Shown here in pieces: positions 1 through 5,907 of a stretch of DNA of 12,917 nt. The position numbers and the translations under genes were made by a program. This DNA is from an uncultured Collinsella sp. (GTDB lineage Bacteria > Actinomycetota > Coriobacteriia > Coriobacteriales > Coriobacteriaceae). Under the pieces are notes generated by a model. The model saw nothing but the letters and a program-made list of their open reading frames with translations, searched no databases and had not been told where the DNA came from. The stretch's first letter is position 1, and the number at the start of each line of letters is the position of its first letter. The stretch is taken from NCBI GenBank assembly GCA_900757285.1, contig CAAENI010000176.1:1-12917 (forward strand), given 5' to 3'.

Positions 1-129
1 CGTGCGCTTCGCGCGACGGGGCAATTCGATCTGCGGATTGTTTTCAGGGGAAGCCCCAAGGGGACCTTCGCAGCCTCGACAGGATAATCGCATTCGCTGA
101 TTTAATTATCGCCCGATTCGCGGCGCAAT

Positions 130-393
130 CTATTTATCTCCGCTGCTCAGAACCGCCTCAAGTCTTTGCACGAGAACTCCGACGGTAATTCCAAGTGCCT
201 CTGCATAGGCGAACTGCTCATAAACCCTAAGACTGCGTTCCCCGGTTTCGACTTTCGAGATGAACGACTGAGGTACCCTCAGTTTCTTTGCGAGTTCAAC
301 CTGAGTGATACCTTGTTCCCGACGAATCTGGGAGAGGCACTTTCCGCATGTCCTATTAGCATCAACGTTCATACCGTTTACGCTATATTCCAT
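130..393 (-). CDS. Small Xre-family HTH transcriptional regulator
   Basis: A DNA-binding repressor-type protein of about 87 residues that is almost entirely one helix-turn-helix domain. Residues 18-75 show the Xre/HTH_3 pattern: LSQIRREQGITQVELAKKL, then the recognition-helix stretch PQSFISKVETGERS, then LGITVGVLVQRL. I chose the ATG at 393; a TTG at 408 would add five residues but lies inside the palindrome at 398-420, and an ATG at 372 is also possible. None has a strong ribosome binding site. The gene diverges from the membrane protein gene at 496, and the palindrome covering its start region suggests that it represses itself and perhaps that neighbour. The HTH assignment is firm; the target is inference. 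Confidence 0.85.
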   Translation of the reverse strand: MEYSVNGMNVDANRTCGKCLSQIRREQGITQVELAKKLRVPQSFISKVETGERSLRVYEQFAYAEALGITVGVLVQRLEAVLSSGDK

Positions 394-397
394 TTTG

Positions 398-420
398 ATA
401 TATCCCAAACTAGGATATAT
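398..420. promoter_or_regulatory. Palindromic operator between divergent genes
   Basis: Perfect 8-bp arms ATATATCC and GGATATAT are separated by 7 bp, directly upstream of the HTH gene's ATG. On the plus strand a TTGATA (395-400) and a TATATT (416-421), 15 bp apart, could form a promoter for the gene at 496, with the palindrome between them. The obvious candidate binder is the adjacent Xre protein. The palindrome is seen; the function is inferred. Confidence 0.5.
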
Positions 421-495
421 TCATGTGAGTATCTGTTTCACTTATCGCAATTGTTCGCATCGCACATTTGAAACGAGAGAGGGGACTCGATAAGC

Positions 496-1311
496 ATGGA
501 TGACGAGATGAAAGAGCCCAATAGTGAGCAAACGCCCAGTGCATCTGATGAACAGAAGCCGAATATCGAAGGGAAGCAGGTTTCTGATGGTGCTGACGAC
601 ACCACCTCCCCTGACGATCGATCATCAAATGAAGACGGTGCCACATGCAATAAGGAAGAGGACGATTCACTTCTAACGAGTGCCATTAACAAACTTGGTG
701 GTAATAAACGAGCGGCTATCGCAACTGCTGCGATAGTTGCCGTCATCTTCTGCTTACCCATGCTGTTTCCTCAAATGTTTTGCACCCACAAACTTTGGAC
801 CAATGCAAACTGTACAAGCCCTCGCACCTGTAAAAGTTGCGGCAAAACCGAGGGGAAACCGCTCGGACATGAATGGGAAGAAGCAACATGCACGGTTCCG
901 AAGACCTGTCAACGCTGCGGCAAAACCGAAGGGAAACCCCTTGGGCATCAACCAGGTTCTTGGACTACCGAAGTCGATTACGTTGACGCCACCTCGAAGG
1001 AAATTCGAGAATGCGGGAGATGCGGAGAGGTCGTTGACACCCGCAACGAAAAGGAAATTACTTCCTTTCTTGGCGACGGATCGTTTTCAATTTCACCTGA
1101 AGGCTTTATTGAACGACTTAACGAGGAATTCTCCGATATTCCCAATTGCAGCAGTATGAAGGCGAGTTACGAGTTAGACGATAGCGGCACGGGACTCGAG
1201 CTTCAGATAAAAAATGGCTCTACGCTTGCCGGTATTGGAGGTTTTTCTCGGACTCGAGCAGTCAACTACTATTCAGCTATCTTGGATCAGAAAACTGCTT
1301 CAAAAACATAG
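496..1311 (+). CDS. Membrane-anchored zinc-ribbon repeat protein, C-terminus cut by frameshift
   Basis: A protein of unknown function, 271 residues as it stands. Residues 1-70 are hydrophilic and acidic. Residues 73-94 form one hydrophobic membrane segment (AAIATAAIVAVIFCLPMLF). Then come two 26-residue modules starting at C106 and C132, both carrying CGKTEGKPLGH and a CxxC pair (C112/C115, C138/C141), and a third CxxC at C173/C176. Such modules occur in Gram-positive surface proteins, where they may bind metal. Residues 180-260 look like a small alpha/beta domain. The start has an upstream AGAGGGG 11 bases away. The reading frame stops at TAG 1309-1311 just after a run of five As (1302-1306). 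Adding one A joins it to the ORF at 1314-1508, giving about 337 residues, so this is probably a disrupted gene or a sequencing error. No cellular role can be assigned. Confidence 0.75.
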   Translation: MDDEMKEPNSEQTPSASDEQKPNIEGKQVSDGADDTTSPDDRSSNEDGATCNKEEDDSLLTSAINKLGGNKRAAIATAAIVAVIFCLPMLFPQMFCTHKLWTNANCTSPRTCKSCGKTEGKPLGHEWEEATCTVPKTCQRCGKTEGKPLGHQPGSWTTEVDYVDATSKEIRECGRCGEVVDTRNEKEITSFLGDGSFSISPEGFIERLNEEFSDIPNCSSMKASYELDDSGTGLELQIKNGSTLAGIGGFSRTRAVNYYSAILDQKTASKT

Positions 1312-1313
1312 TC

Positions 1314-1508
1314 ATGTACTTCGAAAATTCAGATTATGCCGCGGCGACAGCATTAGCAACCATACAAGCAATTGATCCAACACTCTCATTTTCCGACGCT
1401 AAGGAGATTGGAGCTGCCTGCGTAGGTACGCCAACTGTCAAAAATGGAATTACGTACGCAATCTTACCTTCAAATGGAGAATACTGGCTGAGCACCCGAA
1501 TTGAATAA
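1314..1508 (+). pseudogene. Displaced C-terminal part of the preceding membrane protein
   Basis: A 64-residue ORF beginning MYFENSDYAAATALATIQ and ending STRIE, with no ribosome binding site of its own, lies two bases after the stop of the preceding gene in the -1 frame. Reading this frame back gives NIV before the Met, which joins smoothly to ...DQKTASK of the upstream protein if the A-run at 1302-1306 had six As rather than five. The content (an AIDPTLSFSDAKEIG helix, then ITYAILPSNGEYWLS strands) looks like the end of a compact extracellular domain. I read it as a continuation rather than an independent gene. Confidence 0.65.
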
Positions 1509-1589
1509 TTTACTTTAATTGCTAAATGCAGACGCCTCTTACTCGCGGCATATTAAAGTTCAACCCCTGCTAGCATCGTCAATCGAAAT

Positions 1590-1623
1590 ATGCCCCGCCG
1601 AGCACTTTAGCTTGGCGGGGCAT
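1590..1623. terminator. Strong hairpin, probable bidirectional terminator
   Basis: A 14-bp stem (ATGCCCCGCCGAGC paired with GCTTGGCGGGGCAT, one G-U pair) closes a 6-base loop ACTTTA. Short T-rich flanks lie on both strands (TTTCAAT on plus, ATTTCGATT on minus). It lies between two convergent genes, the plus-strand gene ending at 1508 and the minus-strand gene ending at 1741, where a shared terminator is expected. Confidence 0.7.
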
Positions 1624-1689
1624 TTCAATACGTAGGCGGATTTTGATACCTAGAAGGCCCACATGCCCCCACTAGGCAGCCGGCTTCGC

Positions 1690-1720
1690 TGCTCAAATTG
1701 CTCGAACTGCAACTTGAGCA
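1690..1720. repeat. Imperfect inverted repeat downstream of the HTH gene
   Basis: Twelve-base arms TGCTCAAATTGC and GCAACTTGAGCA, with one mismatch, flank a 7-base spacer. It lies 20 bp past the stop of the minus-strand HTH gene. No T-run follows, so it is not a classical intrinsic terminator. It could be a second transcript-end structure or a protein site. Confidence 0.45.
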
Positions 1721-1740
1721 ATCAGCGGCCAGCATCTCTT

Positions 1741-2439
1741 TTAGGCTGCGCTAGTTTCTTTGTATTCAAAGACTGGCTCTAAGATGTCTTCGATGCTGCA
1801 GTGCAGGACTTTCGCCATATCCCTTACGGTTGTTACCGATGCTTCGTTGATGTTTCTCTGGCGCTGTTCGTACATTTGGATTGAGCGGAGTGATACGCCC
1901 GATTCGTATGCCAGGTCTTGTTGGGTTTTCTTGAGCCTCTTTCTTGCTTGCGCCAGTTTAGTTTGACGAGGTGTTTTCTTCGCCATATCGCAAATAAGAC
2001 GCGCCACACGTTCCTCTGAGGCTTCATGCCAGGGATAGTACAGACCGCGCAGCGCATCAAATGGAACGACATGCAGCAGATCTTCGAAAGACTCCCCTAA
2101 ACGCCACTGCAGGTATGCCAGCATCCAGCCCGCCCAATATTCCGGAGTCTTCTCAAATCGATAGGTGCAGTCCGGTATAGGCCTGTTTTGATAGCCCGAT
2201 CTTTCGGCGATAAGCGCGAACAGCTCAACGCCCGATTTTCCCGATACGACCCATGCGTTGCCGCGTTCGAACTCGCGAGCTACGCCGCTGAGGCAAAAGA
2301 GTTCAGCAACTTCCGATCCCTCTGCTCCATAATCATTAACGGCATAGTCAAAGCAGTCGCCTAGGTTGTTCATTGCGTCCTCGAGGTAATAGACGGGATA
2401 TGTCCTACTCGGCCCACAATCCGTTAACTCTTGGATCAT
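1741..2439 (-). CDS. Xre-type HTH protein with N-terminal partner domain, paired with DUF3990 gene
   Basis: A 232-residue protein in two parts. Residues 1-150 form an uncharacterised alpha-helical domain with motifs such as YPVYYLEDAMNNLGDCFDYA (14-33), VSGKSGVEL (65-73), EYWAGWMLAYLQW (100-112) and YYPWHEA (134-140). Residues 161-222 form an Xre helix-turn-helix (LAQARKRLKKTQQDLAYESGVS, then LRSIQMYEQ). The ATG at 2439 has a good GGGAGGG site nine bases upstream and lies inside the end of the DUF3990 gene, a 35-bp overlap implying translational coupling. From memory, this architecture recurs beside DUF3990 genes in Firmicutes. It probably acts as the antitoxin-like or regulatory partner, and the inverted repeat at 3105-3151 is a candidate binding site. 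HTH and coupling are seen; the antitoxin role is inferred. Confidence 0.85.
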   Translation of the reverse strand: MIQELTDCGPSRTYPVYYLEDAMNNLGDCFDYAVNDYGAEGSEVAELFCLSGVAREFERGNAWVVSGKSGVELFALIAERSGYQNRPIPDCTYRFEKTPEYWAGWMLAYLQWRLGESFEDLLHVVPFDALRGLYYPWHEASEERVARLICDMAKKTPRQTKLAQARKRLKKTQQDLAYESGVSLRSIQMYEQRQRNINEASVTTVRDMAKVLHCSIEDILEPVFEYKETSAA

Positions 2440-3088
2440 TTAAATCGACCCTCCCTGCCATCAAATCCCTAATGTCGACACCCTCGGTGTCAAATCCGTT
2501 TATCGTATCCAGATACTTACGTCGAGCATTCTGTTCTCGCTCAAATCGTTTGGGATAAAACTCAGCTCCCGAGGCCTGCTTCCAATCGCGGAACCTGATC
2601 GCCGAGAACGCGCGCTCACTCATAAGAGCGTATTGGATGCCCAAATCGCCCAAACGCATAATGAGTTGCAGTTGCCTGAGCGAGATCATGCCGTTAACGA
2701 ACTGTCTTGCAAACGAAAAGTAGGAATCGTCGGCGCGATAGCCTCGAATAACGTCATAGGGAGAAATATCAATCAGGCAGTTATCCAGCAGATAACGAAG
2801 CCCCTCGCGTGCTACTGGCGTCGAGACATTAAACTCCCGGTTGTCGGCCAAAATCGCAAGCCAATTAAGAATTGAAAACTCCCCGGACTCCAAATCCAAG
2901 ACCGCGAGACCATCCATATCGAGCTCATATCGATTCGCGATACCATCGGACTCGGTCCGGCATGCCCATTCCATCGCCATTTCCTCATGTGGCGTGCAAT
3001 AAAACCCACGTCCATAGTCGTTGAACTGCTTACATCTATCCAGCGACGGATGCTCGACAACAACCTCCGACCCGTGCCAAAGCTCCAT
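2405..3088 (-). CDS. DUF3990 family protein, PARP-like ADP-ribosyltransferase fold
   Basis: A 227-residue cytoplasmic protein with no signal or membrane segment. Its motifs match DUF3990, a family placed in the ADP-ribosyltransferase superfamily: LWHGS at residues 3-7, DYGRGFYCT at 24-32 followed by EMAMEWA, YDVIRGYRADD at 111-121 and IQYALMSERA at 151-160. The first two resemble the LWHGS-type and FGKGIYF-type NAD-binding motifs of PARP enzymes, suggesting H5 and Y30 plus Q152 or E158 as catalytic-site candidates. These residue parallels are by eye. The start is secure: AGGAGG lies five bases upstream of ATG 3088. The gene overlaps the HTH gene downstream and follows a large inverted repeat. 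I infer a toxin or NAD-dependent effector; the modified target is unknown and activity is unproven. Confidence 0.8.
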   Translation of the reverse strand: MELWHGSEVVVEHPSLDRCKQFNDYGRGFYCTPHEEMAMEWACRTESDGIANRYELDMDGLAVLDLESGEFSILNWLAILADNREFNVSTPVAREGLRYLLDNCLIDISPYDVIRGYRADDSYFSFARQFVNGMISLRQLQLIMRLGDLGIQYALMSERAFSAIRFRDWKQASGAEFYPKRFEREQNARRKYLDTINGFDTEGVDIRDLMAGRVDLNDPRVNGLWAE

Positions 3089-3099
3089 ATCGACCTCCT

Positions 3100-3151
3100 A
3101 AAAAATATCACCCCAGTGATAGTTTACCAATAACTATCACTGGGGTGATAT
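3100..3151 (-). promoter_or_regulatory. Nested 20-bp inverted repeat with T-run before the DUF3990 gene
   Basis: Perfect 20-bp arms (3105-3124 and 3132-3151) flank a 7-bp spacer. Each arm holds a smaller palindrome, TATCAC-CCCA-GTGATA and its mirror, giving four half-sites. On the minus strand the hairpin is followed by six Ts (3105-3100) and then directly by the AGGAGG site of the DUF3990 gene. It could be the intrinsic terminator of the mtnN-yihA operon, whose last stop is 32 bp away, or an operator for the HTH protein, or both. A weak promoter (TTGGTA at 3130-3125, TATTTT at 3107-3102, 17 bp apart) would place the operator between its boxes but leave almost no leader. Confidence 0.7.
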
Positions 3152-3182
3152 AGATGAGAGCTTTTGAGGGGATGCTGCCCGA

Positions 3183-3773
3183 TTAGAGGCAGGCCTCGGC
3201 GATGCGCTTTTTGAGTTCGTCGATGCCGGTGCCGGTCTGGGAGCTCGTGATGATTACATTCTCGGCCGGGACGTTGAGCTGCTTTTTGATGGCTGCTGCC
3301 TGGCGGGCCTGCTGGGTGCGGCTGAGCTTGTCGGCTTTGGTGAGGCAGACGATAAAGTTGAACTCGTTGCCCTGTAGGTAGTCAATCATGTCGTGGTCGA
3401 GCTTGCTGGGGTCGTGACGAATGTCCACCAGCGAGACGACCAAGTTAAAGCTGCGCTCGGAGTCGAAGAAGTCGCCGATGAGCTCGGCCCAACGGTCGCG
3501 CTCGGCCTTGGAGCGACGGGCGAAACCGTAACCCGGCAGGTCCACGAAATGCACGTCGTCGGCCTCAAAGAAGTTGATGTTGCTCGTCTTGCCCGGCGTG
3601 CTGGAAACCTTGACCAGGTTCTTGCGGCCAAAGAGCTTGTTCATAATCGACGACTTGCCCACGTTGGAGCGGCCGACAAAGCTCACCTCGGGGCAGGTGG
3701 ACTCGGGAATCTGCGAAACCTTGCCATAGCTGGCGACGAACTTGGCAAGCTGGTAGTTAATGGAATCGGCCAT
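3183..3773 (-). CDS. yihA: Ribosome biogenesis GTP-binding protein YihA/YsxC (EngB)
   Basis: A small GTPase of the TrmE-Era-EngA-YihA group, used in assembling the large ribosomal subunit; the cytoplasmic protein is usually essential. All G motifs are present: G1 GRSNVGKS (34-41), G2 SSTPGKT (57-63), G3 DLPG (78-81), G4 TKAD (145-148) and G5 with SS around 177. The 196-residue length is normal for the family. An upstream GTG at 3779 is also in frame, but the AAGGAG site touches it, whereas it is 5 bases from ATG 3773, so ATG is the start. It follows mtnN by 38 bp on the same strand, suggesting one transcript, with the inverted repeat at 3105-3151 as likely end. Confidence 0.96.
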   Translation of the reverse strand: MADSINYQLAKFVASYGKVSQIPESTCPEVSFVGRSNVGKSSIMNKLFGRKNLVKVSSTPGKTSNINFFEADDVHFVDLPGYGFARRSKAERDRWAELIGDFFDSERSFNLVVSLVDIRHDPSKLDHDMIDYLQGNEFNFIVCLTKADKLSRTQQARQAAAIKKQLNVPAENVIITSSQTGTGIDELKKRIAEACL

Positions 3774-3811
3774 GGACACTCCTTGGTCGTAGGTTCTTAC
3801 AAATAGACGCG

Positions 3812-4552
3812 CTATTGCGCAGCGGCAATGCGGCGGACGATATCGAGCGTAATGCCACTCGCGGTACGGGCATACTCGAACAGGTCGAACTCACGGTCGC
3901 AAATCGCATCGTACGCCTCGTCACAATTATCGCTGATAGCGCGCAACACCAGGCAATCGACACCATTTTTAGTTGCGACATGGGCAATCGCCGCGCCCTC
4001 CATGCCAACACAATCGGCATGCGTCGCCTCGATAGCGTCGTTGCGCATGGCGGCACCCGTCACAAAACGGTTGCCCGTGGCAATCGTGCCGACCAGGAAC
4101 TGCTTGGTGCCCTCGTTCGAAGCGGCTGCATTTGTCGAAGCATTGACAAAGCCACGCTCAGCAAGCACATCGGCAGCAATATCGACCAGCGCAGGCGTCG
4201 AGCCAAACTCCTCGAGCCCCGGTGCAGACTCGGCGATAAGCGCGGTATCGGTATCCAGATAGCGCAGGCGTTTGCCAATGACTACGTCGTCGATATGGAG
4301 CTTGGGGTTCAAACCGCCTGCAATGCCCGAAAACACAACAGCCTGCGGAGCATACTTGCTAATGAGGTGCTGTGTTGCGGCGGCAGCGTTCACGGTACCC
4401 ATGCCCGCCGTTGTGGCGACAACTGTCAGTCCGTCGAGCCCGCCGGCCACAACGTTCAAGCCCGCCTCCTGTACCATGCAAACGTTACTCAACTCTTCCT
4501 TAATCTGCATGATCTCTTTTTCGAGCGCACCGATAATCGCGATGGTAGCCAT
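3812..4552 (-). CDS. mtnN: 5'-methylthioadenosine/S-adenosylhomocysteine nucleosidase
   Basis: This enzyme cleaves the adenine from methylthioadenosine and S-adenosylhomocysteine, recycling by-products of SAM-dependent reactions. The 246-residue PNP/UDP phosphorylase-family protein shows the expected marks: IAIIGALEKEI at the N-terminus with E11 in the place of the catalytic-site glutamate, SGIAGGL (75-81), the ribose-binding MEGAA (184-188) and RAISDNCDE with D208 as the probable proton donor. A TTG at 4564 extends the frame by four residues, but ATG 4552 has GGGGA five bases upstream and begins a typical MATIAIIGA start. It lies 38 bp ahead of yihA. Radical SAM enzymes such as PflA nearby produce 5'-deoxyadenosine, which nucleosidases of this family can also degrade; that link is inference. 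Confidence 0.94.
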   Translation of the reverse strand: MATIAIIGALEKEIMQIKEELSNVCMVQEAGLNVVAGGLDGLTVVATTAGMGTVNAAAATQHLISKYAPQAVVFSGIAGGLNPKLHIDDVVIGKRLRYLDTDTALIAESAPGLEEFGSTPALVDIAADVLAERGFVNASTNAAASNEGTKQFLVGTIATGNRFVTGAAMRNDAIEATHADCVGMEGAAIAHVATKNGVDCLVLRAISDNCDEAYDAICDREFDLFEYARTASGITLDIVRRIAAAQ

Positions 4553-4630
4553 GCCATTCCCCAAACCTATACGAAATACTCAACCACGGTATGGTACCAG
4601 CATTTTGTTTGACCTCGCCAAACGAACACG

Positions 4631-4852
4631 CTAAGCCAGCGTAGCGCGGGTATCATAGAGCGCCTTGGCGATGGCAGTCACAACCTCACTCGAATGGTCG
4701 CTCCATGGCATCGATGTCATGATGCTCATAATGTAGGTGTCGCCGTCAACATCAATGAGGCCAGCATCGCACGTCGCATTGCAACCTGCCTCGCTGATCC
4801 AGCCGGCCTTGTTGCGCACCAAAGCTTGGTCGTCCGCAATGCCATCGCGCAC
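4631..4852 (-). pseudogene. C-terminal remnant of a beta-lactamase-like serine hydrolase
   Basis: About 73 residues remain of a class A beta-lactamase-related hydrolase (beta-lactamase2 type). The segment NKAGWISEAGCNATCDAG followed by VDGDTYIMSIMTSMPW resembles the final strands of that fold, where the KTG motif normally sits; here it reads KAG (K15-A16-G17). The N-terminal two thirds, including the SxxK active site, are missing: the frame is closed by a TGA immediately before a GTG at 4852, inside a palindromic repeat (4850-4878). The fragment is therefore very probably a dead relic left by a deletion or element insertion between pflA and mtnN. The family call is by motif and memory; the truncation is seen. 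Confidence 0.65.
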
Positions 4853-4887
4853 TCATTTATGTCTGTCCCCAATGAGTGCCCTTGGGG
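4850..4887. repeat. Short palindromic (REP-like) element at the pseudogene boundary
   Basis: Arms CACTCATT (4850-4857) and AATGAGTG (4871-4878) enclose a spacer that contains TGTCTGTCCCC. A second overlapping palindrome pairs CCCCAA (4867-4872) with TTGGGG (4882-4887). On the minus strand it reads ATTGGGGACAGACAT, a pattern like short dispersed palindromes in many bacterial genomes. It sits 15 bp past the pflA stop and at the break of the hydrolase remnant. Copy number cannot be seen from one window. Confidence 0.5.
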
Positions 4888-4902
4888 AGCGAAAATGGCT
4901 CG

Positions 4903-5721
4903 CTAGCCGATGGCGTTTTTGAGTTCCGCACGGCGCTTTTTCATGCCCGTCATGACTGCGTTGCGCAGCTCGGGCATGCGCGCGGTATCCATCTGAGGCA
5001 CGCCCTCAAGCTTATAGGGAATCCCCAGCTGCTCATACTTGACGATGCCCATCGTGTGATACGGCAGCATCTCCAGGCCGACCACGTTATGCCACGGGGC
5101 GATCAGACGACCGAGCGCCTCGCACTCCTCCACCGTGTCGGTAATGCCCGGCACCACCACGTGACGGATAACGACCTTGATCTTGCGACGCGCGAGCTCA
5201 TCACCAAACGCCAGAATGCGTGCGGGATCGCAACCGGTCAGCTTCTTATGCTCGACGGGATCGGCGTGCTTAATGTCGAGCAGCACCATATCGGTCTCGT
5301 TGAGCACAGCATCGAACTTCTCGGGGTGGTTGGGGTCAAACGCATATCCGCAGCTGTCAAGGCAGGTATGCACGCGACCATCGGGGTTGTTGTGCATGGC
5401 GCGGAATAGGTCGGCCAAAAACTCGGGCTGCAGGAGCGGCTCACCGCCGGACACTGTAATACCACCGCTGCGGTAAAACTCATGGTTGCTCTGGAACTCG
5501 TCCATCAGGTGCTCGACGGTCACCATGGTGCCGCCGTTAACCGACCAGGTATCGGGGTTGTGGCAATACGCACAGCGCATGGGGCAGCCCTGAACAAACA
5601 CCACAAAGCGGATGCCGGGTCCATCGACCGTTCCCATCGTCTCAATCGAATGCACGCGGCCCAGGGCAAACGCGGAGTCCTCAGGACGAGCGTCCACACC
5701 CTCGAGCGTCATCTCAGCCAT
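4903..5721 (-). CDS. pflA: Pyruvate formate-lyase activating enzyme (radical SAM)
   Basis: This enzyme installs the glycyl radical on pyruvate formate-lyase, allowing anaerobic conversion of pyruvate to acetyl-CoA and formate. It is a radical SAM protein of about 272 residues. The [4Fe-4S] motif CPMRCAYC has cysteines at 46, 50 and 53 and is followed by HNPDTW; GGITVSGGEPLLQPEF (86-101) is the SAM-binding strand; SCGY and LLDIKH motifs follow, as in PflA. The frame opens at ATG 5742, but that codon has no ribosome site; ATG 5721 has AAGG eight bases upstream and I prefer it. A shorter start at 5712 cannot be excluded. No pflB is beside it, so its substrate is encoded elsewhere. It appears to have its own promoter upstream. 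Confidence 0.92.
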   Translation of the reverse strand: MAEMTLEGVDARPEDSAFALGRVHSIETMGTVDGPGIRFVVFVQGCPMRCAYCHNPDTWSVNGGTMVTVEHLMDEFQSNHEFYRSGGITVSGGEPLLQPEFLADLFRAMHNNPDGRVHTCLDSCGYAFDPNHPEKFDAVLNETDMVLLDIKHADPVEHKKLTGCDPARILAFGDELARRKIKVVIRHVVVPGITDTVEECEALGRLIAPWHNVVGLEMLPYHTMGIVKYEQLGIPYKLEGVPQMDTARMPELRNAVMTGMKKRRAELKNAIG

Positions 5722-5770
5722 TCCCGCTACCTTGCCTCTCATTGGTTTTAGCTACATAAATGCCAGAGTC

Positions 5771-5776
5771 ATTCTA
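5771..5776 (-). promoter_or_regulatory. Possible -10 box for pflA
   Basis: TAGAAT on the minus strand, about 50 bp ahead of the preferred pflA start, differs from the consensus by one base. No good -35 box sits at the right distance (a TTGACC at 5813-5808 is too far), so this is tentative. Confidence 0.25.
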
Positions 5777-5907
5777 GCCTATATGCTTGATGGCGAAACG
5801 GTTTAGCGGTCAATTGGATTGTCCTATTTGGCCCCATGCAAAAGCGGCAGGAAGGTTGTCGCAACCCGCCCGCCGCCGAGGCAATAGAAATCGATAGACG
5901 CCAGGCG

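Noticed and set aside
1..129. A gene or RNA in the first 129 bases
   Set aside because: Only short GC-rich complementarities such as CCCC/GGGG around 54-64 are present; no coding frame or tRNA shape can be supported.
166..471. A plus-strand frame opposite the small HTH gene
   Set aside because: The minus-strand product has a clean HTH. The plus frame lacks a ribosome site and covers the control region.
1300..1316. Programmed -1 frameshifting to join the two parts of the zinc-ribbon protein
   Set aside because: The in-frame heptamer is A-AAA-ACA, not a standard slippery site, and I see no downstream pseudoknot. A simple indel is the more economical reading.
5793..5813. AAACGGTTTA upstream of pflA as a further LacI operator
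   Set aside because: It lacks the TGTCAA half and the exact spacing of the four convincing sites.
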